From: Bacteroidales bacterium UBA6192
Lineage (GTDB): Bacteria; Bacteroidota; Bacteroidia; Bacteroidales; F082
Direction of reading: 5' to 3'
Assembly (NCBI GenBank): GCA_002422725.1
Contig: DITE01000052.1
Location: 1-59,423, forward strand
DNA length: 59,423 nt
Made by a program: the position numbers and the translations under genes. The notes beneath the pieces are model-generated. The model was given only the letters and a program-made list of their open reading frames with translations. It was not told the DNA's origin and searched no databases. Numbering within the stretch: the first letter of the stretch is position 1; every line of letters starts with the position of its first letter. Below, one piece after another: positions 7,970-15,832 of the stretch.

Positions 7970-10402
7970 ATGATAAAATGGGCTCTATACCTTGTTGTTT
8001 TGCTAGCCTTACCTTGTTTGGGGCTGGCGCAGGAAAACACCATCAGTGGAACGGTTACTGACAGCCATACCGGTGAGCAAATGGCTTTCGTTAATATCCT
8101 TGTGAACGAAGGCCGTTTCGGTGGGACAACTGATATTGACGGAAAATTCAGCATCAGCATTCACGAACCCATTTTAAGCCTGAAATTCAGCTATGTGGGC
8201 TATGAAAGCCTGGTTGTGGAAGTCAGGGATGATATAATAAAACTTCTACTGAGTATGACACGCAAAAGCATCACCCTCAGCGAAGTGGTTGTGTTGCCAG
8301 GCGAAAACCCTGCTCACCGTATCATCAGAATGGCCCTGAAAAATCGCGACAGAAACAACCCGATGAAACTGCCTTCCTTTTCCTATACAGCCTACGACAA
8401 AATGGTTTTCACTCTCGACACAACCCATGTCGAAGCGACAAGGCCTGCACCCGATACGACGAATAAAATTAAAGATCTTAAAGGATTTATCGAGCAGCGG
8501 AACTTTTTCCTGATGGAGACGGTGACCGAGCGCAAGTTCCTTTATCCGGCTCAGAGTCATGAAAAGATACTGGCCACACGCATATCGGGACTTCAGGACC
8601 CCATTATGGTGTTTCTGCTTTCGCAACTTCAGTCAACAGGATTTTACGACGAACTGATTCGTATTTCTGACAAAAACTATGTGAACCCAATCAGTGAGGG
8701 CAGTGTCAATAAATATCTGTTCATTTTGGAGGAAACAACTCCGCTTAATGAGTCTGATACTTTATTCACCATTTCGTTCCGGCCTTTTCTGCGCACTAAT
8801 TTCGACGGATTGCAGGGTGTACTGACCATTCATTCCGATGGTTTTGCCATTCAAAATGTGCAAGCAAAACCCTACCGTGACGAAAAGGGGTTTAGCATCA
8901 GCATCAGGCAAATGTATGAAAAGATCGATGGGAAACATTGGTTCCCGGTGCAACTGCACACCGACATCAGCTTCGATCAGGCCACCCTTAGCGATGGCAA
9001 TGTTTCCTATCCCCTGTTAGCCACCGGAAAGAGCTATCTGCGCGACATAGTGTTGAACCCTGAGCTTGTCAGGCAGCAGTTCAACCACATAGCTATTGAA
9101 GTGTCGGCCGATGCTTCCCGTCAGGATGAGGCATGGTGGCATGCATACAGGAGCGACAGCCTGTCATTGAGGGACATGGAAACCTACCGTTACCTGGATT
9201 CCCTGGGTAGGGCTGCCCGGCTCGACATGCTGGCCAATACCATGGAATCGCTCATTTCGGGGCAGTTACCCATCGGAATGTTCTCTTTGAACTTGAACAA
9301 ATTGCTCGGGTATAACGATTTTGAAGGTTTCTATGCCGGACTTGGGTTGTTGACAAACCAGCATTTCTCAAGACATCTTGTTCTGGGAGGTTTCTGGGGT
9401 TATGGTTTTGGCGATAAAAGAACAAAGTATGGTCTGAATCTGAGCATCAAACCCAATCCACAGAAATCAATGTCGATTGATGCAGAATATTACGACAAAT
9501 CGACTGAAACGGGAGGCGTCAGTTTTGGCGAAGATTCGCAGAATAGCCTTTCGGCCGAGAATTTCCGCTTGTTTTACATCGACCGGATGGATTACACAAA
9601 GGGGTATATGGCCAGAATCAGTTTCAGGGCACTGGAACATTTTAAGTGGAGTATCGGCATGGGTTCTGATCAGAAAACAAGTGGCTATGACTACTTTTAC
9701 GGTGAAAGCCTGAACACCAACAAGCTCAGGCAAACGTTTACCTACTCGGAAATCAGGTTGGGTGTCAGGTTTGCTTTCCGCGAAAAGTTTCTGCAAACTC
9801 CCCGAAGCCTGCTTTCGCTTGGAACCCGGTTTCCAGTTGTGCAGGTCAGCTTTAACAGAGGCATTTCCGGTTTTGCAGGAGGCGACTTTAACTACAACAA
9901 AATAGATATCAGGCTCGAACAAGGCTTTTACACAAAATACCTCGGCAGAACACAACTGCGGTTTCAGGCCGGACTGATTGACGGGGATGTGCCCTATCAA
10001 ATCCTGTATAACAGTCCTGCCAGCTGGCGGACATTTGCTATTCATGCGCCATGGAGTTTTGCCACCATGCGGATGAACGAATTCGTTTCGGATCGTTACC
10101 TCAATATTCACCTGCATCACGATTTTGGAAAACTCCTTTTCCGCCGAGACAAATTTGAACCCACATTGTCCTTCGAGACCAATATGGCATTCGGAAGTCT
10201 GAAAAAAACCGGAAAACATCATCTTGTGCAGCTTAGAGCACCTGAAAATGGCTTCTACGAAAGTGGTTTTCTGATGAATAACCTTATCAACATGCCGTTA
10301 ATGCATCTGGGCATCGGTGTTTTTTATCGTTACGGACCATATGGTTTTGAAACCTTATCCGACAATCTGGGGTATAAGCTCAGTATTCATCTGGGTATGT
10401 AA
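7970..10402 (+). CDS. DUF5686 family outer-membrane protein with carboxypeptidase-regulatory-like domain
   Basis: This 810-residue exported protein starts with a signal peptide (MIKWALYLVVLLALPCLGLA, cut before QEN). Residues about 24-105 form a carboxypeptidase-regulatory-like beta-sandwich (ISGTVTD, FVNILV, SYVGYESL), as in SusC/TonB-family N-termini. The rest matches the DUF5686 family and ends in alternating beta strands with an aromatic-rich C-terminus, consistent with an outer-membrane barrel. The ATG at 7970 was chosen because the upstream in-frame ATG at 7832 lies inside the ABC gene and would bury the signal peptide. It may assist cell-envelope assembly or export together with the adjacent ABC pair; this is inference. 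Confidence 0.82.
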   Translation: MIKWALYLVVLLALPCLGLAQENTISGTVTDSHTGEQMAFVNILVNEGRFGGTTDIDGKFSISIHEPILSLKFSYVGYESLVVEVRDDIIKLLLSMTRKSITLSEVVVLPGENPAHRIIRMALKNRDRNNPMKLPSFSYTAYDKMVFTLDTTHVEATRPAPDTTNKIKDLKGFIEQRNFFLMETVTERKFLYPAQSHEKILATRISGLQDPIMVFLLSQLQSTGFYDELIRISDKNYVNPISEGSVNKYLFILEETTPLNESDTLFTISFRPFLRTNFDGLQGVLTIHSDGFAIQNVQAKPYRDEKGFSISIRQMYEKIDGKHWFPVQLHTDISFDQATLSDGNVSYPLLATGKSYLRDIVLNPELVRQQFNHIAIEVSADASRQDEAWWHAYRSDSLSLRDMETYRYLDSLGRAARLDMLANTMESLISGQLPIGMFSLNLNKLLGYNDFEGFYAGLGLLTNQHFSRHLVLGGFWGYGFGDKRTKYGLNLSIKPNPQKSMSIDAEYYDKSTETGGVSFGEDSQNSLSAENFRLFYIDRMDYTKGYMARISFRALEHFKWSIGMGSDQKTSGYDYFYGESLNTNKLRQTFTYSEIRLGVRFAFREKFLQTPRSLLSLGTRFPVVQVSFNRGISGFAGGDFNYNKIDIRLEQGFYTKYLGRTQLRFQAGLIDGDVPYQILYNSPASWRTFAIHAPWSFATMRMNEFVSDRYLNIHLHHDFGKLLFRRDKFEPTLSFETNMAFGSLKKTGKHHLVQLRAPENGFYESGFLMNNLINMPLMHLGIGVFYRYGPYGFETLSDNLGYKLSIHLGM

Positions 10403-10453
10403 TCATACTTTAAGCACCTTAATATTGCATCAACCAACGAAATTTTTATTTTC

Positions 10454-11584
10454 ATGATGAAGTCTTCCTTAGCATACCTTAAACCATTCACTGGATTGAT
10501 TATCATTGGTTTAATGGCATGGTATTTCTCCGATGTATTGCTCTATATCATTATTGCAGCTGTTTTGTCTATACTGGGGCGACCCATGACCCGATTTCTT
10601 ATGCTTCGCAAGATTGGCCGTTTCCCCATCAACAGCACCCTCGCGGCAATAGTTACCCTCTTAATCATTATTTTGATAGTAACTGGTTTTTTGATGACCA
10701 TCGTGCCATTGATTAACAATCAGGCCCTCATGATTGCTGAAATTAACACAATGGAAGTCAGCGAATATTTTGCTGTTTTTCTGACTAATGTACACGATCT
10801 ACTGGTGGCCTATAACATCATTCCTAAAGAGCAAAGTCTTCAATTCTATTTAGAGCAACAATTGATCGATTTGGTCCAGATGATCAATGTTACCGGCTTT
10901 TTCGGCAGCCTGATCAGCACAACAGGATCGATCCTGATGGGAATTTTTGTTGTCTTGTTTCTTTCATTCTTTTTCCTGCAAGACGATCAAATGTTAAAAA
11001 ACTCGATTCTGACTATCTTGCCCGACAAATATGCGGATGATACCAAAAGGGTACTCAGCGAATCTCGTTTTCTGTTAACCAGATATCTTCTGGGTATTGT
11101 ACTCGAACTGGTGTCGATGATCACCCTGATCACTATCGGGCTGAGTATTTTTGGGATCAGAAACGCAATGATCATTGGGTTTCTGGGGGGCCTGATGAAC
11201 ATTATACCCTACCTGGGGCCCATTATTGGTGCCACAATCGGGCTGATACTTGGAATAATTTCTGTGTTGAGTTATGGGGAGTACGATCAGATCGTGTCCA
11301 CTTTAGTGATCATCCTACTGACCTTTTCAGCATCAAACCTGATTGATAACTTTTTCCTGCAGCCCATGATTTATTCCAAAAGCGTAAAAGCGCATCCAAT
11401 TGAAGTATTCCTTGTTATTATCCTTGCTGGTAAGCTGGCGGGCATTGGCGGGATGATTCTCGCCATTCCTGTTTACACTGTTGTCCGACTTATTGTCAGG
11501 CAATTTATCACACACACCCACACTTTGCCTTACGATGTGTTTTTCCCTGAAACAAATGAAAACCCTGATAAACCAATTGAATAA
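10454..11584 (+). CDS. AI-2E family transporter (PerM/TqsA-like)
   Basis: This 376-residue inner-membrane protein has about seven to eight transmembrane helices in the AI-2E exporter layout: paired N-terminal helices, a long loop around 95-150, then a C-terminal bundle. The family signature region includes GLMNIIPYLGPIIG near 246-259 and NLIDNFFLQPMIYSKSV near 295-311. Members export autoinducer-2 or act as ion/proton antiporters, so the substrate cannot be given. It starts a three-gene cluster with two small envelope proteins (gaps of about 15 and 19 bases). Confidence 0.88.
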   Translation: MMKSSLAYLKPFTGLIIIGLMAWYFSDVLLYIIIAAVLSILGRPMTRFLMLRKIGRFPINSTLAAIVTLLIIILIVTGFLMTIVPLINNQALMIAEINTMEVSEYFAVFLTNVHDLLVAYNIIPKEQSLQFYLEQQLIDLVQMINVTGFFGSLISTTGSILMGIFVVLFLSFFFLQDDQMLKNSILTILPDKYADDTKRVLSESRFLLTRYLLGIVLELVSMITLITIGLSIFGIRNAMIIGFLGGLMNIIPYLGPIIGATIGLILGIISVLSYGEYDQIVSTLVIILLTFSASNLIDNFFLQPMIYSKSVKAHPIEVFLVIILAGKLAGIGGMILAIPVYTVVRLIVRQFITHTHTLPYDVFFPETNENPDKPIE

Positions 11585-11599
11585 CCTTAATATAACGTG

Positions 11600-11821
11600 A
11601 TGATGAGCAACTCAGGATCGAAAAATATATTCACCTTTCTGGCCGGGCTGGCCATAGGTGTTGTTGCCGGTATATTGCTGGCTCCGGATAAAGGATCGGA
11701 AACCCGAAAGAAAATACTGGATAAAACCTCCGGCCTCAAAGATGAGTTTGCAGAAAAACTCAATGAATTAAAGGAAGCCATCGAAGAAAAACTGAACAAA
11801 AATTCAGATTCCACCTCTTAA
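11600..11821 (+). CDS. YtxH domain small membrane protein
   Basis: This protein of about 73 residues has one glycine-rich transmembrane helix (FLAGLAIGVVAGILLAP) followed by the YtxH hallmark (DKGSETRKKI) and a charged amphipathic tail. Family members are small stress-associated inner-membrane proteins of unknown mechanism. GTG at 11597 and ATGs at 11600 and 11603 are adjacent possible starts; ATG 11600 is taken. It sits between the AI-2E transporter and a holin-like protein, the kind of small envelope-gene cluster often seen together. Confidence 0.82.
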   Translation: MMSNSGSKNIFTFLAGLAIGVVAGILLAPDKGSETRKKILDKTSGLKDEFAEKLNELKEAIEEKLNKNSDSTS

Positions 11822-11840
11822 ATAACCAATTCTTACAACC

Positions 11841-12431
11841 ATGTCATTTGAAGATATATCACAATCCTTTACCCAGATTCAAAAAGAACTCAGTAATCAG
11901 ATCAATCTGAGAACCCAACTAGCTGGTCTGTTGTTGAGCCGCAAAATGGCCGGAATAGCCTCACAACTCATTACCATGCTGATTATCGCAGGCTTGTTTT
12001 CGATGATTTTGTTGTTTCTTTCATTTGCATTCGTCTTTTGGTATGGAGAACAGGTCGGGACCTATTACCATGGGTTTTTGATGATCAGCCTGGTATATAC
12101 CCTTCTTGGAGTCGTCGTTTACCTGAACAGAAAAAAACTCTTTCTGGATCCCATTGTTAAAAAAATGAATGAAAAAGGCCATCTTGCCATCAAAAATGAG
12201 GAGAATCCAGAAATTGAGATTAACAGCATTGAAGACCTTAACCGGCAAACCGAATTGACACGATTGCGCATACAATTCAGTGATATTACCCTGGAACAGC
12301 AATGGCAGAAAATGGGCAACGAACTTTCGCCATCCAGACTAATCAATAAATGGCTCGAGCGTAGCTGGCTATCCTCAGACTTTCTGATAAAGTTGCTGGA
12401 AATTACCATCAATCTGCTACGAAAAAAATGA
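11841..12431 (+). CDS. Putative holin-superfamily / YqjE-like membrane protein
   Basis: This 196-residue protein has an amphipathic N-terminal helix, two transmembrane helices (about 45-70 and 78-96) joined by a short loop, and a long charged C-terminal region. The hairpin resembles the YqjE / Phage_holin_3_6 family common next to YtxH-type genes; no phage genes are nearby, so a lytic function is not implied. It ends the AI-2E cluster and converges on frr, with 28 bases between stops. The C-terminal 90 residues match nothing I recognise. Confidence 0.6.
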   Translation: MSFEDISQSFTQIQKELSNQINLRTQLAGLLLSRKMAGIASQLITMLIIAGLFSMILLFLSFAFVFWYGEQVGTYYHGFLMISLVYTLLGVVVYLNRKKLFLDPIVKKMNEKGHLAIKNEENPEIEINSIEDLNRQTELTRLRIQFSDITLEQQWQKMGNELSPSRLINKWLERSWLSSDFLIKLLEITINLLRKK

Positions 12432-12459
12432 TGGATTGCCCGATACCGGGTTGGAAACA

Positions 12460-13023
12460 CTAAACAGTTAGTATATCCTTTTCTTTCATCTCAAAAAGTT
12501 TCTCTACCTTTTGAATGTAGCTGTCGGTAAGTTCCTGGATTTTTTCGATCAGGCGTTTGGCTTCATCTTCCGGAAGACCATCTTTCTCCAGTTTTTTGGC
12601 ATCTTCATTGCCGTGACGACGGGCATTTCTGATGCCCACTTTGGCATCTTCGGTTTCAACTTTTGCTCTTTTCACAAGGTCTTTGCGTCTTTCTTCATTC
12701 AATGGTGGCACATTAATACGCAATAATTCGCCCTCATTCTGCGGATTAAAACCCAAATTGGCAGCCATAATCGCTTTTTCAATGGCATGAATGGAGCTCT
12801 TATCATAAGGCTGTACAATTATCTGTCGTGGGTCGGGTGTGTTAATGTTGGCTGTTTGCTCAATCGGAACATGCGATCCATAATAATCCACCATCACTCC
12901 GTTTAGCATACCGGGATTGGCTTTCCCGGCCCTGATCTTCTGAAACTCACGGTCGAGATGTACAATGGCATGATCCATACTTTCCTGCACTGAATCCAGC
13001 ACAAATTGGGTTTCTTCTGTCAT
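12460..13023 (-). CDS. frr: Ribosome recycling factor
   Basis: This 187-residue RRF acts with EF-G to split the post-termination ribosome. The conserved signature KIRAGKANPGML lies near 30-41, followed by the VDYYGSHVPIEQTANI beta region and the long C-terminal helices (EERRKDLVKRAK, then DELTDSYIQKVEKL-like residues). The ATG at 13023 gives the family's usual length; the upstream Met at 13050 would precede the predicted transcription start. In many bacteria frr directly follows pyrH. Here a GT39 gene separates them and frr has its own promoter at 13048-13077. Confidence 0.97.
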   Translation of the reverse strand: MTEETQFVLDSVQESMDHAIVHLDREFQKIRAGKANPGMLNGVMVDYYGSHVPIEQTANINTPDPRQIIVQPYDKSSIHAIEKAIMAANLGFNPQNEGELLRINVPPLNEERRKDLVKRAKVETEDAKVGIRNARRHGNEDAKKLEKDGLPEDEAKRLIEKIQELTDSYIQKVEKLFEMKEKDILTV

Positions 13024-13047
13024 GGCGCTTAATTTTTTTCTTGAGCA

Positions 13048-13077
13048 CAAATATAAATCAATAAATCAATCTTCCAA
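13048..13077 (-). promoter_or_regulatory. Promoter of frr
   Basis: The minus strand carries TTG (13075-13077), a 19-base spacer and TATATTTG (13048-13055), a full match to the Bacteroidota TTG-N19-TAnnTTTG pattern. It lies between the GT39 stop and the frr ATG, so frr can be expressed independently of the upstream genes. Confidence 0.65.
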
Positions 13078-13099
13078 TACCTAAAGATCGATTTTCAAC

Positions 13100-15043
13100 T
13101 TAAGGCAAAGGTTCAAACAGACTGAATATTTCTGATTGAATCGGTCTGCTGTAAACAATATGACCATGCAGCCTGAAAGCTTTTCCCTCGGGATTCCAAA
13201 TATACGACCTGATCAGAAAATCGCTGTTATACGGAATATCCCTGCCCAGCCTCATTGCTGTGACCAGAAACAGATTGCCTCCCGGGTAAATAATTCCCTT
13301 GTCCGTATCGCCTGCCTGCCAGTGAACGAGACTGTCATCGGAAAGACTTTTCATCTCCAGCACAATTTTAAGGTTGCTGATGGTGTCCAGAGCAGTAATC
13401 TTTGCAGCAACCACAAAAATCTGATCCTTTTGAATGCCAGATTCTGCAATAGTCTGTTGGTAAAGGGGACCATATTTTCTATCAGGTTTAAAGCCCAGAT
13501 CGATAGCAAAAAATTCCCCGGTATCCGTATCGAACGGCACGAATGATTCGGCTCCGGAAGGAGCAATGTTTAAGGCAGCAATCAGGTTTCTACCCAAATG
13601 GGGCATGTGATTCCGGTTTCTTTCGGGCTGTGATCGTCTGAGGAGGAAATACTCTGAATTAAACCTAGCCGAATAAGAAATGACCTCCGGAAAATACAAT
13701 AATGCCAGCTCGGCCCAGTCAGCAGGGGCGTAATCAGTCCAGGCAAAAGCAAGGGAGTCGTGGCTCAAGGTGTCAAGGCACTGGCGAAGTTCGTTCAATT
13801 TACTGTTTCGGGCAAAATGAAAGGTATTTTTTGGTTTCACTGTATTCAGATAAAACTCCGGAATTTTCCTGTTCGATGTCCAGGTGATCAATGGCAAGTT
13901 AGCAGACGCATCCAAATCCCTGCTATAATCGGCTGCAAGACCGTCATATCCCTGCTCATACATGAAGTGATAATGCTGTCGGTCAACAATCAGGCTACAA
14001 CTTCCGGCAAGAAGTATTGCGGCAACAATCAGGCTGATCAAACTTTTATTTAGTTTGGGCTGAAAAGCGAAGATTGCCAGAATAAAAAAGGGAGTTGCAA
14101 AGTACAGGGTACTGTATTGAATGATTGGACTGCGGTAAATCGAATATAGCCAGGCTGTTACAAAAGTGATGACAAACCACGAGATAAATACGATCCGTAT
14201 TTTTAACCAGGATCGGTTCGTAACAGCATCATACATTGCCAGAAGGAGCATTGCGAAGCTGATGACCACAAAAACAAGGCTAAAATGCAAAGAATAACCA
14301 AAAAAACCCGGGATAAAGCTGTCATCTGGCGGGCCTAACCATCCGCCAATTGTTCCGGCCTTCAACTGTTGCCAGAAAACCGGAATGTGAGGTATATAGA
14401 GCAAGGCCGCGGCAAAGCCACTAAGCAGATAGGGCCGGATATGTTCGCGCCTAAGCAAGAGAAATCCACTTAAATACACCAGAAGAGCCAGAAACATGGA
14501 AAATGCATGCATCAGGCTGGTAGCTACAAGGCTGACAGCAAACAATATCCAGGTAATCGTCTGTACTTTGTTGCTTACGATTGTCTTTGACCACAATGAT
14601 ACCATCCAAAGGGAGAAGAATAATCCGGCAGCATAAGGTCTGGCAAGCTGGCTGTAGAACACAAAAAACTGCATGACCCCAACAAATGAGGCGGCAATCA
14701 GCCCCGAAACTTCGTTGAACAGGCGTCTGCCTATGGAGTATACCAGCCAGACTGATGCGAGACCCATCAAGGCAAAGGGTAATTTAATCCAACCCTCTGA
14801 GAATCCGGTCAATTTGACCCAATAAAACAAAAACAACTGAACCCCGGCAGGGTGCGTGTCGTTGAGCATTACCCCAAGTTTGATCAGGTCGCTGAATGAA
14901 TCATATTGGGTGCGAAACAGGGCGCTGAACTCATCGTGCATAAATGGAATTCCTCCAAATTTCCAGAAGCGCAGAAAACCTGCCACTGTCAGAATGATCA
15001 GCAGGAGGACATGGTGAAATCTACGGTCCGACAGGTCTCTCAT
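13100..15043 (-). CDS. Glycosyltransferase family 39 membrane protein (ArnT/PMT-like)
   Basis: This 647-residue inner-membrane protein has about ten to eleven transmembrane helices over residues 10-350 and a soluble C-terminal region of about 290 residues. The first periplasmic loop has the acidic HDE motif near 36-38 (FMHDEFSAL), the position of the catalytic acid in polyprenyl-phosphate-sugar-using GT-C enzymes. A second loop has DTHPAGVQLF. It likely transfers a sugar from a lipid-phosphate donor to an envelope acceptor; donor and acceptor cannot be assigned. It lies 70 bases downstream of pyrH. Confidence 0.8.
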   Translation of the reverse strand: MRDLSDRRFHHVLLLIILTVAGFLRFWKFGGIPFMHDEFSALFRTQYDSFSDLIKLGVMLNDTHPAGVQLFLFYWVKLTGFSEGWIKLPFALMGLASVWLVYSIGRRLFNEVSGLIAASFVGVMQFFVFYSQLARPYAAGLFFSLWMVSLWSKTIVSNKVQTITWILFAVSLVATSLMHAFSMFLALLVYLSGFLLLRREHIRPYLLSGFAAALLYIPHIPVFWQQLKAGTIGGWLGPPDDSFIPGFFGYSLHFSLVFVVISFAMLLLAMYDAVTNRSWLKIRIVFISWFVITFVTAWLYSIYRSPIIQYSTLYFATPFFILAIFAFQPKLNKSLISLIVAAILLAGSCSLIVDRQHYHFMYEQGYDGLAADYSRDLDASANLPLITWTSNRKIPEFYLNTVKPKNTFHFARNSKLNELRQCLDTLSHDSLAFAWTDYAPADWAELALLYFPEVISYSARFNSEYFLLRRSQPERNRNHMPHLGRNLIAALNIAPSGAESFVPFDTDTGEFFAIDLGFKPDRKYGPLYQQTIAESGIQKDQIFVVAAKITALDTISNLKIVLEMKSLSDDSLVHWQAGDTDKGIIYPGGNLFLVTAMRLGRDIPYNSDFLIRSYIWNPEGKAFRLHGHIVYSRPIQSEIFSLFEPLP

Positions 15044-15113
15044 TCAGTTTAAGTTGAAAAAGATCAATTTCCAGCCCGAAAAAAACTATTGTTTTCAGGC
15101 CATCGTGTTCCGG

Positions 15114-15821
15114 TCAGGACACTATTGTTCCGATCGGCTCACCTTCGAGTACTTTCAAAAGGTTTCCGGGCACATTCATATCGAACACTAGGATAGGCAT
15201 TTGATTCTCCCAACACAAGGTAAATGCTGTGAGATCCATTACTTTTAACTGTTTCTGATAGGCTTCTTCAAAAGTCAGTCTGTCGTACTTAACGGCTAGC
15301 GGGTCTTTTTCAGGATCGGCAGTATAAATGCCATCCACACGCGTACCTTTAAGGATAACATCCGCTTTTATCTCCACTGCTCTGAGGGCAGAAGCTGTAT
15401 CAGTGGTAAAAAACGGATTTCCTGTTCCGCCTCCAATGACGACCACATGACCGCTTTCGAGTTGTTCGATGGCCTTTGGTCCGCTCATCGATTCGGCTAC
15501 ACGATCGATGTACACTCCCGACAAAAGGCTGGCTTTCACACCAAGCGATTGCAGGGTAGACTGAAGCGCCATGCTGTTGATGACGGTGGCAAGCATCCCC
15601 ATATAATCGCCCTGAACCCTGTCCATTCCTTTGGCGGCTCCCTGAAGTCCTCTGAAAATGTTGCCACCTCCTATGACGATTGCAATCTGAAATCCTTTTG
15701 CGGATGCTGCTGCAATCTCCTGAGCATAAGCACTCAGCCTATTCTGGTCAATGCCATATTGTTGTTCACCCATCAGTGCTTCACCACTCAGTTTGAGTAA
15801 CACTCTTTTGAAATTCATCAT
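15114..15821 (-). CDS. pyrH: UMP kinase
   Basis: This cytoplasmic hexameric UMP kinase (UMP plus ATP to UDP) of the amino-acid-kinase fold has about 235 residues. The N-terminal KRVLLKLSGEALMG motif, the GGGNIFRG nucleotide loop near 53-60, GGGTGNPFFTTDTA near 133-146 and TADPEKDPLA near 173 are all present. Starts at 15821 or 15818 give the family N-terminus. An ATG at 15833 overlaps the upstream patatin stop as TAATG and could also serve, implying translational coupling. rpsB and tsf, the usual neighbours, are not in view. Confidence 0.96.
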   Translation of the reverse strand: MMNFKRVLLKLSGEALMGEQQYGIDQNRLSAYAQEIAAASAKGFQIAIVIGGGNIFRGLQGAAKGMDRVQGDYMGMLATVINSMALQSTLQSLGVKASLLSGVYIDRVAESMSGPKAIEQLESGHVVVIGGGTGNPFFTTDTASALRAVEIKADVILKGTRVDGIYTADPEKDPLAVKYDRLTFEEAYQKQLKVMDLTAFTLCWENQMPILVFDMNVPGNLLKVLEGEPIGTIVS

Positions 15822-15832
15822 AGTTGTAATCA

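Noticed and set aside
9467..10222. 251-codon minus-strand frame
   Set aside because: Antisense shadow of the DUF5686 gene, whose own frame shows signal peptide and domain motifs.
11841..12431. Phage lysis holin
   Set aside because: Only the two-helix hairpin is holin-like; there are no other phage genes and the neighbours are envelope proteins, so a cellular YqjE-like protein is more likely.
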